From: Phytophthora hibernalis
Taxonomy: Eukaryota; Oomycota; Peronosporomycetes; Peronosporales; Peronosporaceae
NCBI GenBank assembly: GCA_012656075.1
Contig: JAAKBF010000221.1
Span: 186,001-250,000 of the forward strand
DNA length: 64,000 bases
Direction of reading: 5' to 3'
The notes below the pieces were generated by a model. It did no database searches. It saw nothing but the letters and a program-made list of their open reading frames with translations, and was not told the DNA's origin. Below, piece by piece: positions 31,654 to 43,160 of this stretch. Position 1 is the stretch's first letter. Every line of letters starts with the position of its first letter. A program made the position numbers and the translations under genes.

Positions 31654-34600
31654 ATGGAGCAGCGGCCCGACGGCGCCAAGAAGCCCTCGGGGTTGCTGTC
31701 GCCCCGCGGGCTACTAAAGCGCGGCTGGAATGGTGTCACAAGTCCATTGAACGCACTCAAAGACTCGGTGGTCGCTGCGGCAACGCCTGCTCCGCGACGC
31801 CCACGAGTCGCATGACGCTGCCCAGTCCCACTGAGTATCCAAGCCTCTTCGACGTGCGAGGACCGAGTTCCACGCGCTCAGTAGATGGGGCAACAACATT
31901 CAGTCATAAACATGAGCTGGAGACGCAAATGCCGCAGTCAGCACGTGAAAGTAGCAGCGCAAGGACAGGATCGTGGGGCAGTTCGGGGAGGACGGCGTCC
32001 AGCAGAAAAGGCTGGTCTGAAGAACAGGGGGAGGAGCGAGCGTATCTGTCGGTGTGTCATCACAACCTGCACTCGGTGCTGACAAACCCGAAGGCCAACA
32101 ATTGGGGTGGGGCGCTGCTGGATGCCTTTTACCCGTCGCTGGACGTCGATATCGCACTGGCACCGTTCCCGGGACTCGCAGATGTGTCGACTCGCGACTT
32201 TCAGCCGTACCTCCGCCAGTTCGGTGCAAATGCTTCCAAGTACGAAGAGAACCATGCTAAACCCATCAGCGAACAGCTCTCGTCGAGTAACGTGCCATCA
32301 ATTTCAGTTGCGGATGGTAACGCGCGTAGTTGTGCTCATTTTTTAGTTCAGTTCTAACATGTGGACTGTTGCCTTTTGCTGTCGCAGAGGATGTGGCCAA
32401 GTGTCTGGAGGTCGTGCCCAATTTGTTCTTTCGGCCAGACTTTGATTTTACGGACACCAACACGTTTGAGGAAGTCATGGATATGCCTAGCGCGTCTTCG
32501 CTCCAAGAAGAGGTGTATTTGTTCACTGTTTTACTTTACAGCATTCACAACTAACCTGGCTACGCGTGAAAATGTTTTGTGCTGTTGGTATAGCTGACCA
32601 CCTACTTGGATCGGGTTGAGTTTACACTCCTTCGCCAGGTATCATCCCGATCGGATCGGTTTTTCGAGGCTTCAGCAGATCAAGAAGTAATGAAGCAATC
32701 GATTAAAGTTGCATGCGACCAGGTAGCAGCACTTAGGTGGGTATTTCTCTTTTTAAGGTCCTCTGGTGTTAGGCTAATAATGTGCGATCTATGAAATGCT
32801 AATATCTTGCAGACAAACGATGGATCGCCTGCGGAATCTTCTCGCTGATAAAACACTCGACATCGTGAGCTTACATCGGCGTCAGAAACGGATCAAGGAG
32901 CTGCATGATTTAGTGACAATGGTTGAGGAGGTCAAGAGCGCTGAGTCCACTGTCGAGGCTTTAGTGCAATGCCAAGATTACACGAATGCACTGAACTTGA
33001 TTGAAAGTTCACAAGCGATATTACGTGGAAATTTACAAGGTATTCATGGACTTTGTTCTCTTAGTGAGAAGTTTCGTGGTTACCGGGGCTTTATCAGCAC
33101 GCAGATATCGCAGCGGTTTATCTCGATCATTACGTCTCCTGAATGGACATTTCAAGATGAGGAGGCTGGTTATTCCGAGAAAAACGACAGGATAGTCTGG
33201 ATGATGAAAAGGATACTGTGCAGCAGGAGACCAGGCGCCTTGTGGACGTGCTGTTTCGCTTGGACGCACTGGACGATACTGTGAAGACATATCTTGACCA
33301 ACTGAATGAAGAAATTCGCGTTGTCGTGAAGACAGTGGTGACTGAAACGATCGCGGTATCAAGTAGCAGCAAGAACAACGGTGGTTCTAGTGATTTGGGA
33401 GCGTCCTCGGGAAGCGAATCAAAAGTGTCGATTCAGCTCCGAGCACTGACATCCGATGAGTTCCTCCAGTGCGTTCAAATGATATTTGAACACTTGCTCA
33501 TGGTATTGAAGCGTACCGTGGTGGTGCAGGGCATTCTGGTAAAGTCGATGCAGAAGAAAATTGATGAAGCTATCGAAGAGGAGAATAAGCTGAAGGCTGC
33601 TGCTAACAGCGACAATTCAAAGACAGCTGGGGGAACTTCGGCTGATGGGTGGTCGCCCTCCGAAAATGCCAGCGACGAGCATAAAACGCTTGGCGATTGG
33701 AAGAAGAAGACCCGATGCGCTAAAGTGATTCGAGAGATTGACGAAGTTGTGCGGAAGACCTGCGAGTTTTCGCAGCGCAGTGTATCGAATCTTTCGCTGT
33801 TAGAAAAGAAGTCCAGGCTATCTACACGATGCCTCAGCTGCGCAAACTGTATGACACCACCATGGATTTCGTTGTTAGTATTGAAAAGCTGACGGGCAAG
33901 ACAGACTATACACTCCGTGGTGCTCTATTTTCTCAGTTGAAGCTGTTCCTGGAGAAGTACCACCAAACACAAGTGACGAAATTGGTGTCGACATTAGATC
34001 ACGAGCTGTGGAAGAACACGGAGATCTCCGAGACGCGGCATAAATCTCTTGAGGATCTCTCGAGTGGGCGGGGTGTTGCACTGCTGCTGTCCGATGACCG
34101 AGAGATCGCTGGGGAAACTGCACCACCGCGAAAGATGGTGGCGATCTGCGGCAAATCGTTCCGGGTTGTATGGTCAGTCCTTCTCATGTTGGAGATCGTG
34201 ATGAACTATATGTCTTGCGCTGCCAATTTTCCTGTACTAGCAACCGATGTGCTCCAGCGGTCTATCGAGATTTTCCGGGTTCGTGCTTTGTTCGATGGTA
34301 TTATAATTATATATGCAGGCACAACTAACAGCACGCTGTCGCCATGACAGTTATTTAATTCAAGGACAACCCAGCTTGTACTTGGCGCTGGAGCTATGCA
34401 AGTCGCCCGTCTTAAGAGCATTTCCGCCCGGCATCTGGGTAGGCACAGCCATTTCTCAGGCCCCTTCATTGTCGCTTGCTGTGACTGCAATCTAACCAGT
34501 TTGTGTTATTTGTATTGCTAGCTCTCGCATCACAATCGCTGGACTTGTCAATGACTCTCATTCCACACATTAAAGCCGCCCTAGCGGCGCATTTCACTGA

Positions 34601-35194
34601 TCGCCAGAAACTCCTTTTAGATGAGTTCGATCGCGTGCTGCGCGACTACGCTGAGCACAACGAGAAGATATTTAGCAAATTCACCAGCATCGTGGAGGAT
34701 CAGATCATGAAGCGCTTTCTTGAGAACGTCGCAACCGAGGTGCGTCAGTATTTCGCGTGAAATCGTACCATCGGGTTAGCTTTACTAACGTGCGCCTTTC
34801 AGGTTGACTACGATTCTGCCAGCCTTGCGATTCCGACGAATCCCATGCGAGGTATAACGCAGAGCACACTCAAGCTTCATGCGGTGTTGCACCCCGTTCT
34901 CTCACCTCCCCAGATGAAAGATGTGTTGTCGCGTGTGTTCGACATGTTCACGCAGAAGTTGCCCGACTGCTTCAAACTCGTACAACCACGCACCGCGGCA
35001 GGAAAGAAACGGTATGTGGCGGTAATGCTCGTCCACGCACGTCGTGTTCTAACGTGTTTTCCTCTTGTGTGGTTGTCTTCAGTGTCGAGGAAGACATCGA
35101 AGTGTTCGTACAAAGCTTCAAAGAGGTGACTGAGCTTACCTTTGACGGTGGTGCCCTCTTGAACTACTTTAAAAACGCTTACAACGTGTCCTAG
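31654..35194 (+). CDS. VPS54: VPS54, subunit of the GARP tethering complex
   Basis: Eight exons (31654-32316, 32388-32512, 32594-32736, 32813-34278, 34351-34438, 34522-34739, 34803-35011, 35083-35194) encode about 1,008 residues, similar to VPS54 elsewhere. The N-terminal helical part includes VACDQVAALR/QTMDRLRNLL and RIKELHDLVTMVEEVKSAES. The C-terminal VPS54 domain includes QLVLGAGAMQVARLKSISAR/HLALASQSLDLSMTLIPHIK and ends FDGGALLNYFKNAYNVS. GARP tethers endosome-derived vesicles at the trans-Golgi. One-base additions are needed at CCC 31800-31802, GG 33190-33191 and AA 33809-33810; all three restore continuous family sequence. Confidence 0.88.
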
Positions 35195-35340
35195 AGCAAA
35201 CCAGCAACACGATACTTGCATTTCCATCTCAGTGCCCTGAACACGTATTAAAATCACAATTTACTCATTGATAGCTCAGGTTGCAAGGTCCCGCATGGCA
35301 TGGCAGGAAAAAATATTCGTTACTGGCTGCTTGGGTTCGG

Positions 35341-35683
35341 TTAGTTGGCTCCGTTGGGCGCGTCGACGGCCATCATGAGCGTGATGGTGTCTCCCTTCAG
35401 CAGGATGCGGCCGAGGGTGTGCGCTTGAGGTTCTTAACGTCCAGCTCCTCGGCGTCGTCCAACACCAGGTTCATGTACTCGTCGAAGCCCATGATGCGGC
35501 CCTCAATCCGCGTGTTCACCTGCTCGTAGAGCCACACTTGGATGCGGGATTTCTGCGCAGACGATCAAAAGTTTCATCAGACTGCATTCCAACAAAATAT
35601 TGCCAACACCCACGTACGTTCTGCAGGAATCTGAACATGAGATTAATGGGCTGGGTCATCAACTTCTGCACTTTGGCGCTCAT
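35341..35683 (-). CDS. SNRPE: Small nuclear ribonucleoprotein E (Sm core)
   Basis: Exon 1 (35618-35683) encodes MSAKVQKLMTQPINLMFRFL; exon 2 (35341-35552) continues with RIQVWLYEQVNTRIEGRIMG and FDEYMNLVLDDAEEL, the Sm1 motif of SmE. As written the frame stops early; adding one base to GGG at 35415-35417 (CCC on the coding strand) gives the Sm2 motif (GRILLKGDTITLMMAV) and a stop at 35341. SmE is one of seven Sm proteins ringing spliceosomal snRNAs. SmE is essential and usually single-copy, so the break is almost certainly a sequence error. The intron is 65 nt. Confidence 0.93.
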
Positions 35684-36024
35684 GGTGACTGGAATCGGGA
35701 GGAGGTGGAAATGGGTCGGACTTCTATCTGCGGCAACAGCGATACGGACAAAACACTCAGTTAGAACCCCACAATTACGACTCAAAGGTGCGTCAAGGAC
35801 GCTGGTGGACGTCTTCACGGCGACACCCACCCACCTGCTGCTGTCGGTGCTGGTGCTTTCCCTGCAAAAGCGCTGGCTGAGATCCGAATGTATTTTAGCC
35901 AATCCAAAAAAGGGTGGATATGATTGGATGAAAACGATTAATATGCACTTCAACTTGTAACGGCTCAACTGCCACCGATTTAGTTCGGCAATTGTCCTCC
36001 TGCGCACTCTACAGACGAAAAGCA

Positions 36025-37441
36025 ATGCAGTCTGATCTCCTTTCCGTCGACGGACTATGTGCGCGCAACAGTGAAGCTCCGCGTAAGCAGTCAAGCTTAG
36101 CTCGGCTGGACACCGCAACGGCAGTTCGTGGTGATGATACAGGTCAAGACAAGACGGACGACTATTTCGTGGCAGAAGATGAAGACTTTCTAGACGCCTT
36201 ATCTGCAGCACTGAACCGGCTGACTGCGGATTGCACGACTGCGCTGCGATGGTCGCGCGATGATGCAGAGATTGACGTAGCCATTCAAGCTGCAGAGCAG
36301 AGATTCTGCACGATTGCGTCCATTTGCAAAGAGGCTGGTATCACGGTTGCTGATGACGTCCTTGGAGACAAGAACGATTTCAAGGGGTCTTATGGTCGAG
36401 AGCACAATTGGAGCAATGCCGTTGCATCTTCGGGCTCATCAATTAAAGTATCAAGGGAGTGCACGGCATTGAGGACAAACGATGAATTAGTGGGTACAGC
36501 GTCGGGGCGTGGTTCTTGCAGCAACACCTCCTCTCACCCTCCGCCGGCTCCTTTTCAAAGAAACCTACCAGCAGAATTACAGCATGGAGATGCATCCTTG
36601 AGTCCAACTGAAGAAATCGTGGAGGTGGAGCTTACGGACCTCTTGACGCAGTCGCACGAAGAAATGCTGGGTCTCCAGCGCGTCTTTGAGGATCGCATGA
36701 ACAACGCTGAGAGGACACGAGAAGAGTACGAGCTCAAGCATGCAAAGGAGATGCGGTCGTTGCAGGAAGAAATGGCTAGTTCCCGCTTCACAATGGACCG
36801 CATCAAGGAGGAAATCCTTGACAGCACCACTCGCAAGCTAGAGGACATGCACTCTGCCATCACAGGATCGCAGAGGGCGATCGAGGCAGGTATGAAAGAC
36901 CAAGCTCGATATTGGAAAGCCATTTGCCAAGAACTCGTCGAGGAAAAGCGCAACATGGCTCAGAAAGTTGCGGAGGAACGTGGGAAGTATACAGCCCTGA
37001 AAGCTCACCTTGCCAGCCACGATGAAACCAGTACGGGGCCAGCACCATCTACATGTAGTCGCGTGCGGATACGAAGTGTGCGCGACAACGACAGCGTTGA
37101 CAACATTCGATTGTGTGGGCTGTCCCCGGTGCCGTCGCTTCGACGAGACCTTGCGTCAGAAAATCAAGGCTCGAATGAGGAGTCCACTGGATGCACCTCC
37201 TCCTCCAGCACGCCAACAGGTTCTTCATCCAGACTCATACTTGTTCCCAGTGTCAGTAGTGAGCCTTCTAGCGCAGAGGTGTCACCAACACACAGTAACA
37301 GCAGCAGCACTACCGGTAGCAAAATCGGGAAGCCGACGTTCCGGCGGTACTACCTCGCCCAAAACGCGAGAACCGCGTGGTGCTCCATTAGATGTCACTG
37401 CAAATATGAACTCCGCTTTTGCCTTGCATCTCCTACGATGA
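36025..37441 (+). CDS. Coiled-coil protein of unknown function
   Basis: Starts at ATG 36025 and gives about 470 residues. The N-terminal 200 are charged and serine-rich. Residues about 205-340 form a long coiled coil (EEIVEVELTDLLTQSHEEML ... ELVEEKRNMAQKVAEERGKY). The C-terminal 120 are serine/threonine-rich and probably disordered. Near 37321-37324 (AAAA) removing one base switches to the frame that ends at 37441 (SGSRRSGGTTSPKTREPRG, then ANMNSAFALHLLR). Without that change the frame runs on into the acyltransferase gene in a composition that is clearly not protein, so I prefer 37441. No named family is recognised. Confidence 0.6.
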
Positions 37442-37459
37442 CGTCGGGTCCACTCACCA

Positions 37460-39418
37460 ATGTCGACGTTTACCGATCGACTTCAAGTTGGCTCCGTTAT
37501 TTTCACTTCAGCTTTGTATGGCCTAGCGATCATTCACCGATTTGCGTCCAAGCTCGCACACCTCCAAAGAATGCGCGTACCTTCGACCTTTCGTCGCTCG
37601 CTGAGCTCTGCGGCCGGCGCGCAGCAGCCTGGCTGGTTCAACCGCATGCTGCTCACCAACGAGTACAACCTGGCGCGTCTGCCGGTGCCGCAGCTGGACG
37701 AGACGGTGCAGCGCTACCTGGAGAGCGTCCGGCCTCTAGTGGATGCAAAAGACTGGGAGACCCACGCGACGCTGGCTCAGTCCTTTGCCAGCGGGGAAGG
37801 TCGTCGACTGCAGGAGCTACTGCTCAAGCGCGAACTCAAACAGGCTATGGGACGAGCCTACCCCTTCAGCTACATCGAGGAGGACTGGGACAAGATGTAC
37901 CTTGGTGGTCGCTACCAGAGCCCCATCAACGTGAACCCGTCCTACGGTCTACTGGACGAGACGGACGGCAACCTGCAGGGTTTGGTGCCTCGCAGCTCCG
38001 CCTTCGTGCGCTCCATGGCCAAGTGGTGGACCAAAGTGAAGAGGAGCGAGCTGGAACAAGACAAGAACCAGTGCATGGCAGGCTTTGCGCGCCAGTTTGG
38101 CACGGCCAAGGTGCCCAAGAAAGACATGGACGTGCTGACGTCCCACCCACGTGCCTCGCACATTATGGTCATGAAGGGCAACCAGTTCTATCAGGTCAAC
38201 GTACTCAGTCCCGACGGCAAGCAGTTGCTTTCTCAAAGGCAGCTCGAGGAGCAGCTGGACGCGATCCTGAACTCGTCGTCCAAGGGTGACCATGACGATG
38301 TGGATCTGTCCACTCTGACAGCTGAGGAGCGGGACACTTGGGCCCAGATCCGCGACGAGCTGGTAGCGCACCACCCGGTGAATGCCGAGACGCTGGAGGT
38401 GATCGACTCGGCGCTGTTCATGTTGGTGCTGGAAGATCGAAGCCCTACAGACATAAAGCAGCGAATGGAGCTGTCGCTGCACGGACAGGGCTCTCGCCGC
38501 TGGTTTGACAAGCTGCAGGTGATGGTCCTGCCTGATGGTCACCTGACGGTGAACTTCGAACACTCTTTCTCGGACGGCACAGTCTGGAACCGATGGCTGC
38601 ATGAATGCTGGCACGACATGCGTGGCTCTGACTCTGGGTTTGCGCCACTTGAGGAGATGCCAGAGTATGTTGGTGCCACTAAGCCAGAGAAGCTCAGCTG
38701 GAAGCTCTCGAATAACCTGGTGGAAGATGTCAAGAAGGCAGAGAACCACTTTGCCGACTTCTCCAGCAACCTCAACTCGGAGTACTTGGTGTACAATAAC
38801 TTTGCGAAGAACAACTGCAAGCAGTGGAAGTTCAGCCCCGACGGAATCGCTCAAATGGCTCTTCAACTCGCATTTTACCGCGCGCACGGCAAGATCGCTC
38901 CCACGTACGAATCGTGTTCGACGCGCCTTTTCCACCACGGACGAACGGAGACTATCCGCTCAGCGACCCCAGCGGCAGACGCCTTTGTCAGGAGTGTAGA
39001 GTCCGGTGCTGCGGTGGGCACGCAGCGTGAGCTGCTAGTTGCGGCCGTCAACCGTCACGTGGAGATGGCTAAGATGGCGCAAAAGGGCTTGGGCGTGGAC
39101 CGCCACTTGTCTGCATTGAACTCGCTTGCCAACCAGAATAGAGTCCCCAGCGAGTTTCTGGCAAGTCCCGTGCGTGCTGAAAGCACAAACTTCCAGATTT
39201 CCTCCAGCAATGTGACCACGCCGTTCCTGCAGTACTTCTCGTTCGGCGCTGTGGTACCTCACGGTTACGGCGTGGGCTATCTGCTCCATAACAAGAGCAT
39301 CAACGTGAGTCTCACCAACTACAAAGCCAGCGGTATCTCGGATGGCAAGAAGTTCAAGAAGGCTCTGGAAGGCTCACTTGACACCATTAAGGCACTGGCA
39401 GACAGTCCCGCCCCGTAA
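37460..39418 (+). CDS. Carnitine O-acyltransferase, CPT2-like
   Basis: A single exon of 652 codons. Family hallmarks are LPVPQLDETVQRYLESVRPL, the catalytic histidine in VNFEHSFSDGTVWNRW, STRLFHHGRTETIRSAT and the C-terminal YGVGYLLHNKSINVSLTNYK. The internal ATG at 37571 starts a basic, serine-rich stretch (MRVPSTFRRSLSSAAGAQQP) typical of a mitochondrial presequence and may be the real start; the 37 codons before it include a hydrophobic segment. The enzyme transfers long-chain acyl groups between carnitine and CoA at the inner mitochondrial membrane for beta-oxidation. The start lies only 18 bp after the coiled-coil gene. Confidence 0.92.
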   Translation: MSTFTDRLQVGSVIFTSALYGLAIIHRFASKLAHLQRMRVPSTFRRSLSSAAGAQQPGWFNRMLLTNEYNLARLPVPQLDETVQRYLESVRPLVDAKDWETHATLAQSFASGEGRRLQELLLKRELKQAMGRAYPFSYIEEDWDKMYLGGRYQSPINVNPSYGLLDETDGNLQGLVPRSSAFVRSMAKWWTKVKRSELEQDKNQCMAGFARQFGTAKVPKKDMDVLTSHPRASHIMVMKGNQFYQVNVLSPDGKQLLSQRQLEEQLDAILNSSSKGDHDDVDLSTLTAEERDTWAQIRDELVAHHPVNAETLEVIDSALFMLVLEDRSPTDIKQRMELSLHGQGSRRWFDKLQVMVLPDGHLTVNFEHSFSDGTVWNRWLHECWHDMRGSDSGFAPLEEMPEYVGATKPEKLSWKLSNNLVEDVKKAENHFADFSSNLNSEYLVYNNFAKNNCKQWKFSPDGIAQMALQLAFYRAHGKIAPTYESCSTRLFHHGRTETIRSATPAADAFVRSVESGAAVGTQRELLVAAVNRHVEMAKMAQKGLGVDRHLSALNSLANQNRVPSEFLASPVRAESTNFQISSSNVTTPFLQYFSFGAVVPHGYGVGYLLHNKSINVSLTNYKASGISDGKKFKKALEGSLDTIKALADSPAP

Positions 39419-39569
39419 GAAGACGGAAGATGAAGACTCGGTGAATTGAGGTGATGCAAATAATTTCAATGTTTGATCCACCCGATGCCAACACTCGAAG
39501 GTAAAAGAACATGAACAAAATGGTTGATGATTTATGAGTTGCAGACCCCCACCACTGTACACCCTCCCC

Positions 39570-40734
39570 CTACAGGACCAAGTTAGTGAGCATGATGAAG
39601 GCAAACGCCAAAGCGACCGCGAGCCTCGAGGACAGCAAAGCCGTCGCTGCAGCAGTCGGACAAGTGGAGCAGTCGAACGAGGAAACACCCCGGAAGCACC
39701 CGTTATTTCGCAGAGCGAGCAGCTTGGGCTACACATCGGGCAGTAACAACCCGACGATCCGTTTGAAAGTAGTTGGCAGTCGCCGACTCCGCAGTCCGTA
39801 CGAATCGTGCACGAGTCTTCAACGGCACCACACCAATCGCCGCTGTAGCCGGCAGCGCAGTCGCATTTCCCCTGCCGAGGTTGCAGGTGTTGTTGAATTC
39901 GCAAGCGAAGTCGTTAGTGCACCGGGTACACCGCTCACTAGCGTTTCCTTTCTTGCCGTCGTACTCCTTACCATCGAAACCTTCCTTGCACACGCACTCA
40001 CTGTCGATACAGTCACCGCCCGTGCCACAGTCGGCATCACACGCACCCGAGACTTCGGTCTCGCACTTGTCGCCATCATACCCAGCATAGCACTTGCAGC
40101 TACGCTTGGTGACTTTAGTTCTGTTCTTGTAAGTGCACGTCCCCTGGTTACTGCACTGCTCTTGGGATTCGGACGAACCGCAAGTACTGGGATAACACGT
40201 GCTGGTGTCGGCAGCCAAGTTTCTGCAGTCGGATAGCTGGACGCATACAAATTGACCAGTGACCTTGTCCTTGTTGATTTTCACCGTGTACGTCGCATCG
40301 GCGTCGCTGCTGGTCGTGCTGACGGTGGAGTTTTCGCTGTCGGTGCTTGTCTTGGACGAGGAGGCAGATGACATCGAAGACGTTAACGAAGTAGAGCCCC
40401 CTGGTGTAAGAAGACGTCGGCCAGAACCACTTGAGGTGTTACTGCTTGACATGTAATCTTCTGGCACGAAAACACAATGAGCGTTGAGATAACCACGGTC
40501 GGTGCTCTGGTAAGACGGGCAAAGACCAGGTTGTGCGCCACGACAGGCCGGGCGCTTCGAGGTGTTTAGTGTGCATTTAGCGACGCCGTAGTTGTAGACT
40601 AGGACACATGCTGTGCCCGGGTAGTTTTTGATGCAGTACGAGTCGGAGGTGCAGTAGTACGGGTGAACGTCGTCTGCCACCACAGCCACGACCATAATGA
40701 CAGCGAAAACGGCCAAGTTGATAACGAACTTCAT
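39570..40734 (-). CDS. EGF-like cysteine-rich surface protein, probably GPI-anchored (paralogue 1)
   Basis: Single exon, about 388 residues. A signal peptide (MKFVINLAVFAVIMVVAVVA) is followed by a cysteine module (YYCTSDSYCIKNYPGTAC ... CRGAQPGLCPSY), a serine-rich mucin-like spacer, then EGF-like repeats (CSNQGTCTYKNRTKV, CKCYAGYDGDKCE, CDADCGTGGDCIDSECVCKE, CDCAAGYSGDWCGA). The protein ends with a hydrophobic helix (LAVALAFAFIMLTNLVL) directly before the stop, as in GPI-anchor signals. Two one-base additions are needed, at C4 39869-39872 and near 39680. It is about 45-50% similar by eye to the neighbouring gene and in the same orientation: a tandem duplicate. Adhesion or cell-wall interaction is likely but unproven. 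Confidence 0.75.
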
Positions 40735-41261
40735 CGTTGCAATGCAGAACAAGCCGTGAAGTGGGAGGCAAGTTCTCAAGTGACAGGAGCAATAAGTTGG
40801 TTTGCACATGCGCATGGCTGGATTGTCAGCTTTTCCATTTCGGTGAAACAACTGAGTGCCGTCGCTAGAGTGTTGTTGATGCCTACTCAATTCCTTTGGC
40901 TTTCGCTAAATCGCTCAATAACCTAGCTTTGTATGCTGCCAATGATTTCGCTCTTTGGTAACTGGTAAACTCATGTCACCGTTGATTTCGGTCGTAGAAA
41001 TTATTGAAGTGCTGAACGAGCAACCCGACGTACCGGTACCCAGATGTCATACTTGTCATTCATCAGCGTTGCAGGAGTTTTCGTGGAGACCTCACCTCCC
41101 TGTCGGATATCAGGTAAAATATACAAAAACGGCAACGCAAAAATGGACTTGATGGAGTGCAAGTTGCATGATCATGTTACGTAATTAGTGCACCAAGCCG
41201 CCGAGTCTGCATGGTGAAGAGCCCATTAAGGACCGTACTACTATTCGAGTGGCGTGCTCCC

Positions 41262-42493
41262 CTACAGAGCCAAGTTGGCGAGCATGACCGCGACAAACAT
41301 CGAGGCGAAAATCAGCAGCTTAGAAGACTGCATGGATGCAGCGGCGTCGGTCGGGCACGTCGAGCAGTCAAAGGTGGAGTTAATGTCCATATCGCACAGC
41401 TCACACGTGGGGCTGCACAGTGGGCAGTAGCAAGCCGACGAGCCGTTAGTGAGAACCTGGCAAGCGCCAGTGCCACAGTCCGTACGCGTTGTGCACGAGT
41501 CCTCCGTAGCACCGCACGTGTCTCCATTGTAGCCCGGGCCGCAAATGCACTTGCCCGTCTCAGTGTTGCACGTGTTGCCGTTTTGGCAGGCCAGGTCGTT
41601 CGTGCAGCGAGTGCAGCGCTGGTTGGGTTTGCCCTGCTTGCCGTCGACTTTTTGCCATCGAACCCCTCTTTGCACACACATTCACCGTCAACACAGTCTC
41701 CACCAGTACCACAGTCCACGTCACAGGCGTTCGAGACTTCCTTCTCGCACTTGTCGCCCTCGAAGCCGGCGTAGCACATGCAGGTGCGCTTGGTGATCTT
41801 CTTCTTGTTCTTGTACGTGCAGGTACCGTGGTAGGTGCAGACTTCCTTGGAGTTAGGGGCCTGGCAAGCGGTCGGTTCACACGTGCTGGGGTCGGCAGCC
41901 TTGTTGGCGCAGTCCGACACGTCCAGACAGATGAACTGGCCGCTCACCTTCTCTCCGTCTACAGTCACTGAGTACATGGCACTGGCGCCGCTACCATCCG
42001 CAGTGGCCGTCGAGTCCTCGCTGCCACTCGCAGTGCTTGAAGTCTTGGAACCTGAGGACGTAGCCGACGCCGCCTCTGCAGAGGAGGCAGTAGAAGCCGC
42101 AGCACTGCCGCTAACAGCCGCCGAGGAGTTCGAGGCCGCACCCATGAGACGACGGCGACTGGAGCCGGAACCGCTCGTGGCGCTGCCACTGGAAGACAGT
42201 GACAGGTTCTCTTCCGACACGAACACGCAGTGCGCGTTCAGGTAACCGATGTCCGCGCTCTGGTAGGACGGACATAGGCCTGGCTGCGCGCCCCGACAGG
42301 CCGGACGCTTGGCCGTGTTGGGCGTGCACTTGGACACGACGTCTCCGTAGTTGTTAACTTCGATGCAGGCTGTGCCTGGGAACGTCTTCTCGCAGTACGA
42401 GTCCGAGTCGCAGATGTAGGCCGGGTCGTCATCGGCAGCTACGCCCATGGCCAGGGCGGCGGCGAACACGGCCAGCGCGCGGATGCTCTTCAT
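41262..42493 (-). CDS. EGF-like cysteine-rich surface protein, probably GPI-anchored (paralogue 2)
   Basis: Single exon, about 410 residues, same architecture as the gene at 39570: signal peptide (MKSIRALAVFAAALAMGVAA), N-terminal module YICDSDSYCEKTFPGTAC, a long alanine/serine spacer, EGF-like units (CTYHGTCTYKNKKKITKRTC, CDVDCGTGGDCVDGECVCKE, CICGPGYNGDTCGATEDSC) and a hydrophobic C-terminus (LLIFASMFVAVMLANLAL) at the stop. One base must be added at T5 41649-41653; the shifted frame downstream then matches paralogue 1 cysteine for cysteine. The 527 bp between the paralogues (40735-41261) shows no gene. Confidence 0.78.
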
Positions 42494-43160
42494 TGAGGCA
42501 GGCTCTACACGACGGACGACTGGAGCCTTGGCGGGCAAAAGCGGAAATGCTTGAGCTTTCGTTGGGTTGCAAGCTGTTTCGGGCTCCGAACTGCCGGCGG
42601 CAACGCTCCGCAAAATAGTTGCTGGCTCGCAGCCGAGCTGGAAAGAGATAAATCCCACCTTGTCGACTGCAACGCGACCGCACGCCACTGACAGGCGTTA
42701 ATAATTGGACCTTAGTGAAACTCAGTATAAAATTTTGCATCCCCTATTCCCGCGCGGGTAGAGAGGGCAGCTGTGAACAGCAAAAACAAAAACGGACGCC
42801 CGACGCGCCTTCGTTTCGCCAGCCGCTCAATTTCCTGCACTGTGTGCCCCGCACACTTCAAGCATTACTGGTATAATACATGTAGTCGTGTGTCAGCTGG
42901 ATGACGAGTTTCGGGGTGAAGCGAGAGCGAAATACCGGTGGCGGCGTTAATGTTAATTCTGTCCATTTGGCGGATCGGTTTTGCACGGCTCACACGCGGA
43001 CAGAAAAATCTCACCTGTCTCAGAGCATACCTACCTATGATAACGCATACCGTGATTACCGCATCGAATTTCAGCAAATGGAATTGCGAGTTTGAGTCTA
43101 AACGCAGGATTGGCTGAAATTCCTGCGGTTTGCATTTCCATTTTGCTGACGAATTGCGCC
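42494..43160. other. Intergenic region, promoter side of two divergent genes
   Basis: These 667 bp lie between the start of paralogue 2 (minus) and the start of CCDC25 (plus). Only a short unsupported frame (42901-43095) is present. No repeat or RNA gene was seen. Confidence 0.5.

Noticed and set aside
37442..38289. Continuation of the coiled-coil gene's frame to 38289
   Set aside because: Past 37441 it overlaps the acyltransferase in another frame and the protein becomes arginine/alanine/glutamine-rich noise; one extra base in AAAA at 37321 explains it.
37949..38938. A 329-codon open frame on the minus strand opposite the carnitine acyltransferase
   Set aside because: It is antisense to a highly conserved enzyme, has no recognisable motif, and is explained by GC-ending codons in the real gene.
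39586..40236. A 216-codon plus-strand frame within the EGF-like gene
   Set aside because: It is antisense to the cysteine-rich repeats, which match the neighbouring paralogue cysteine for cysteine.
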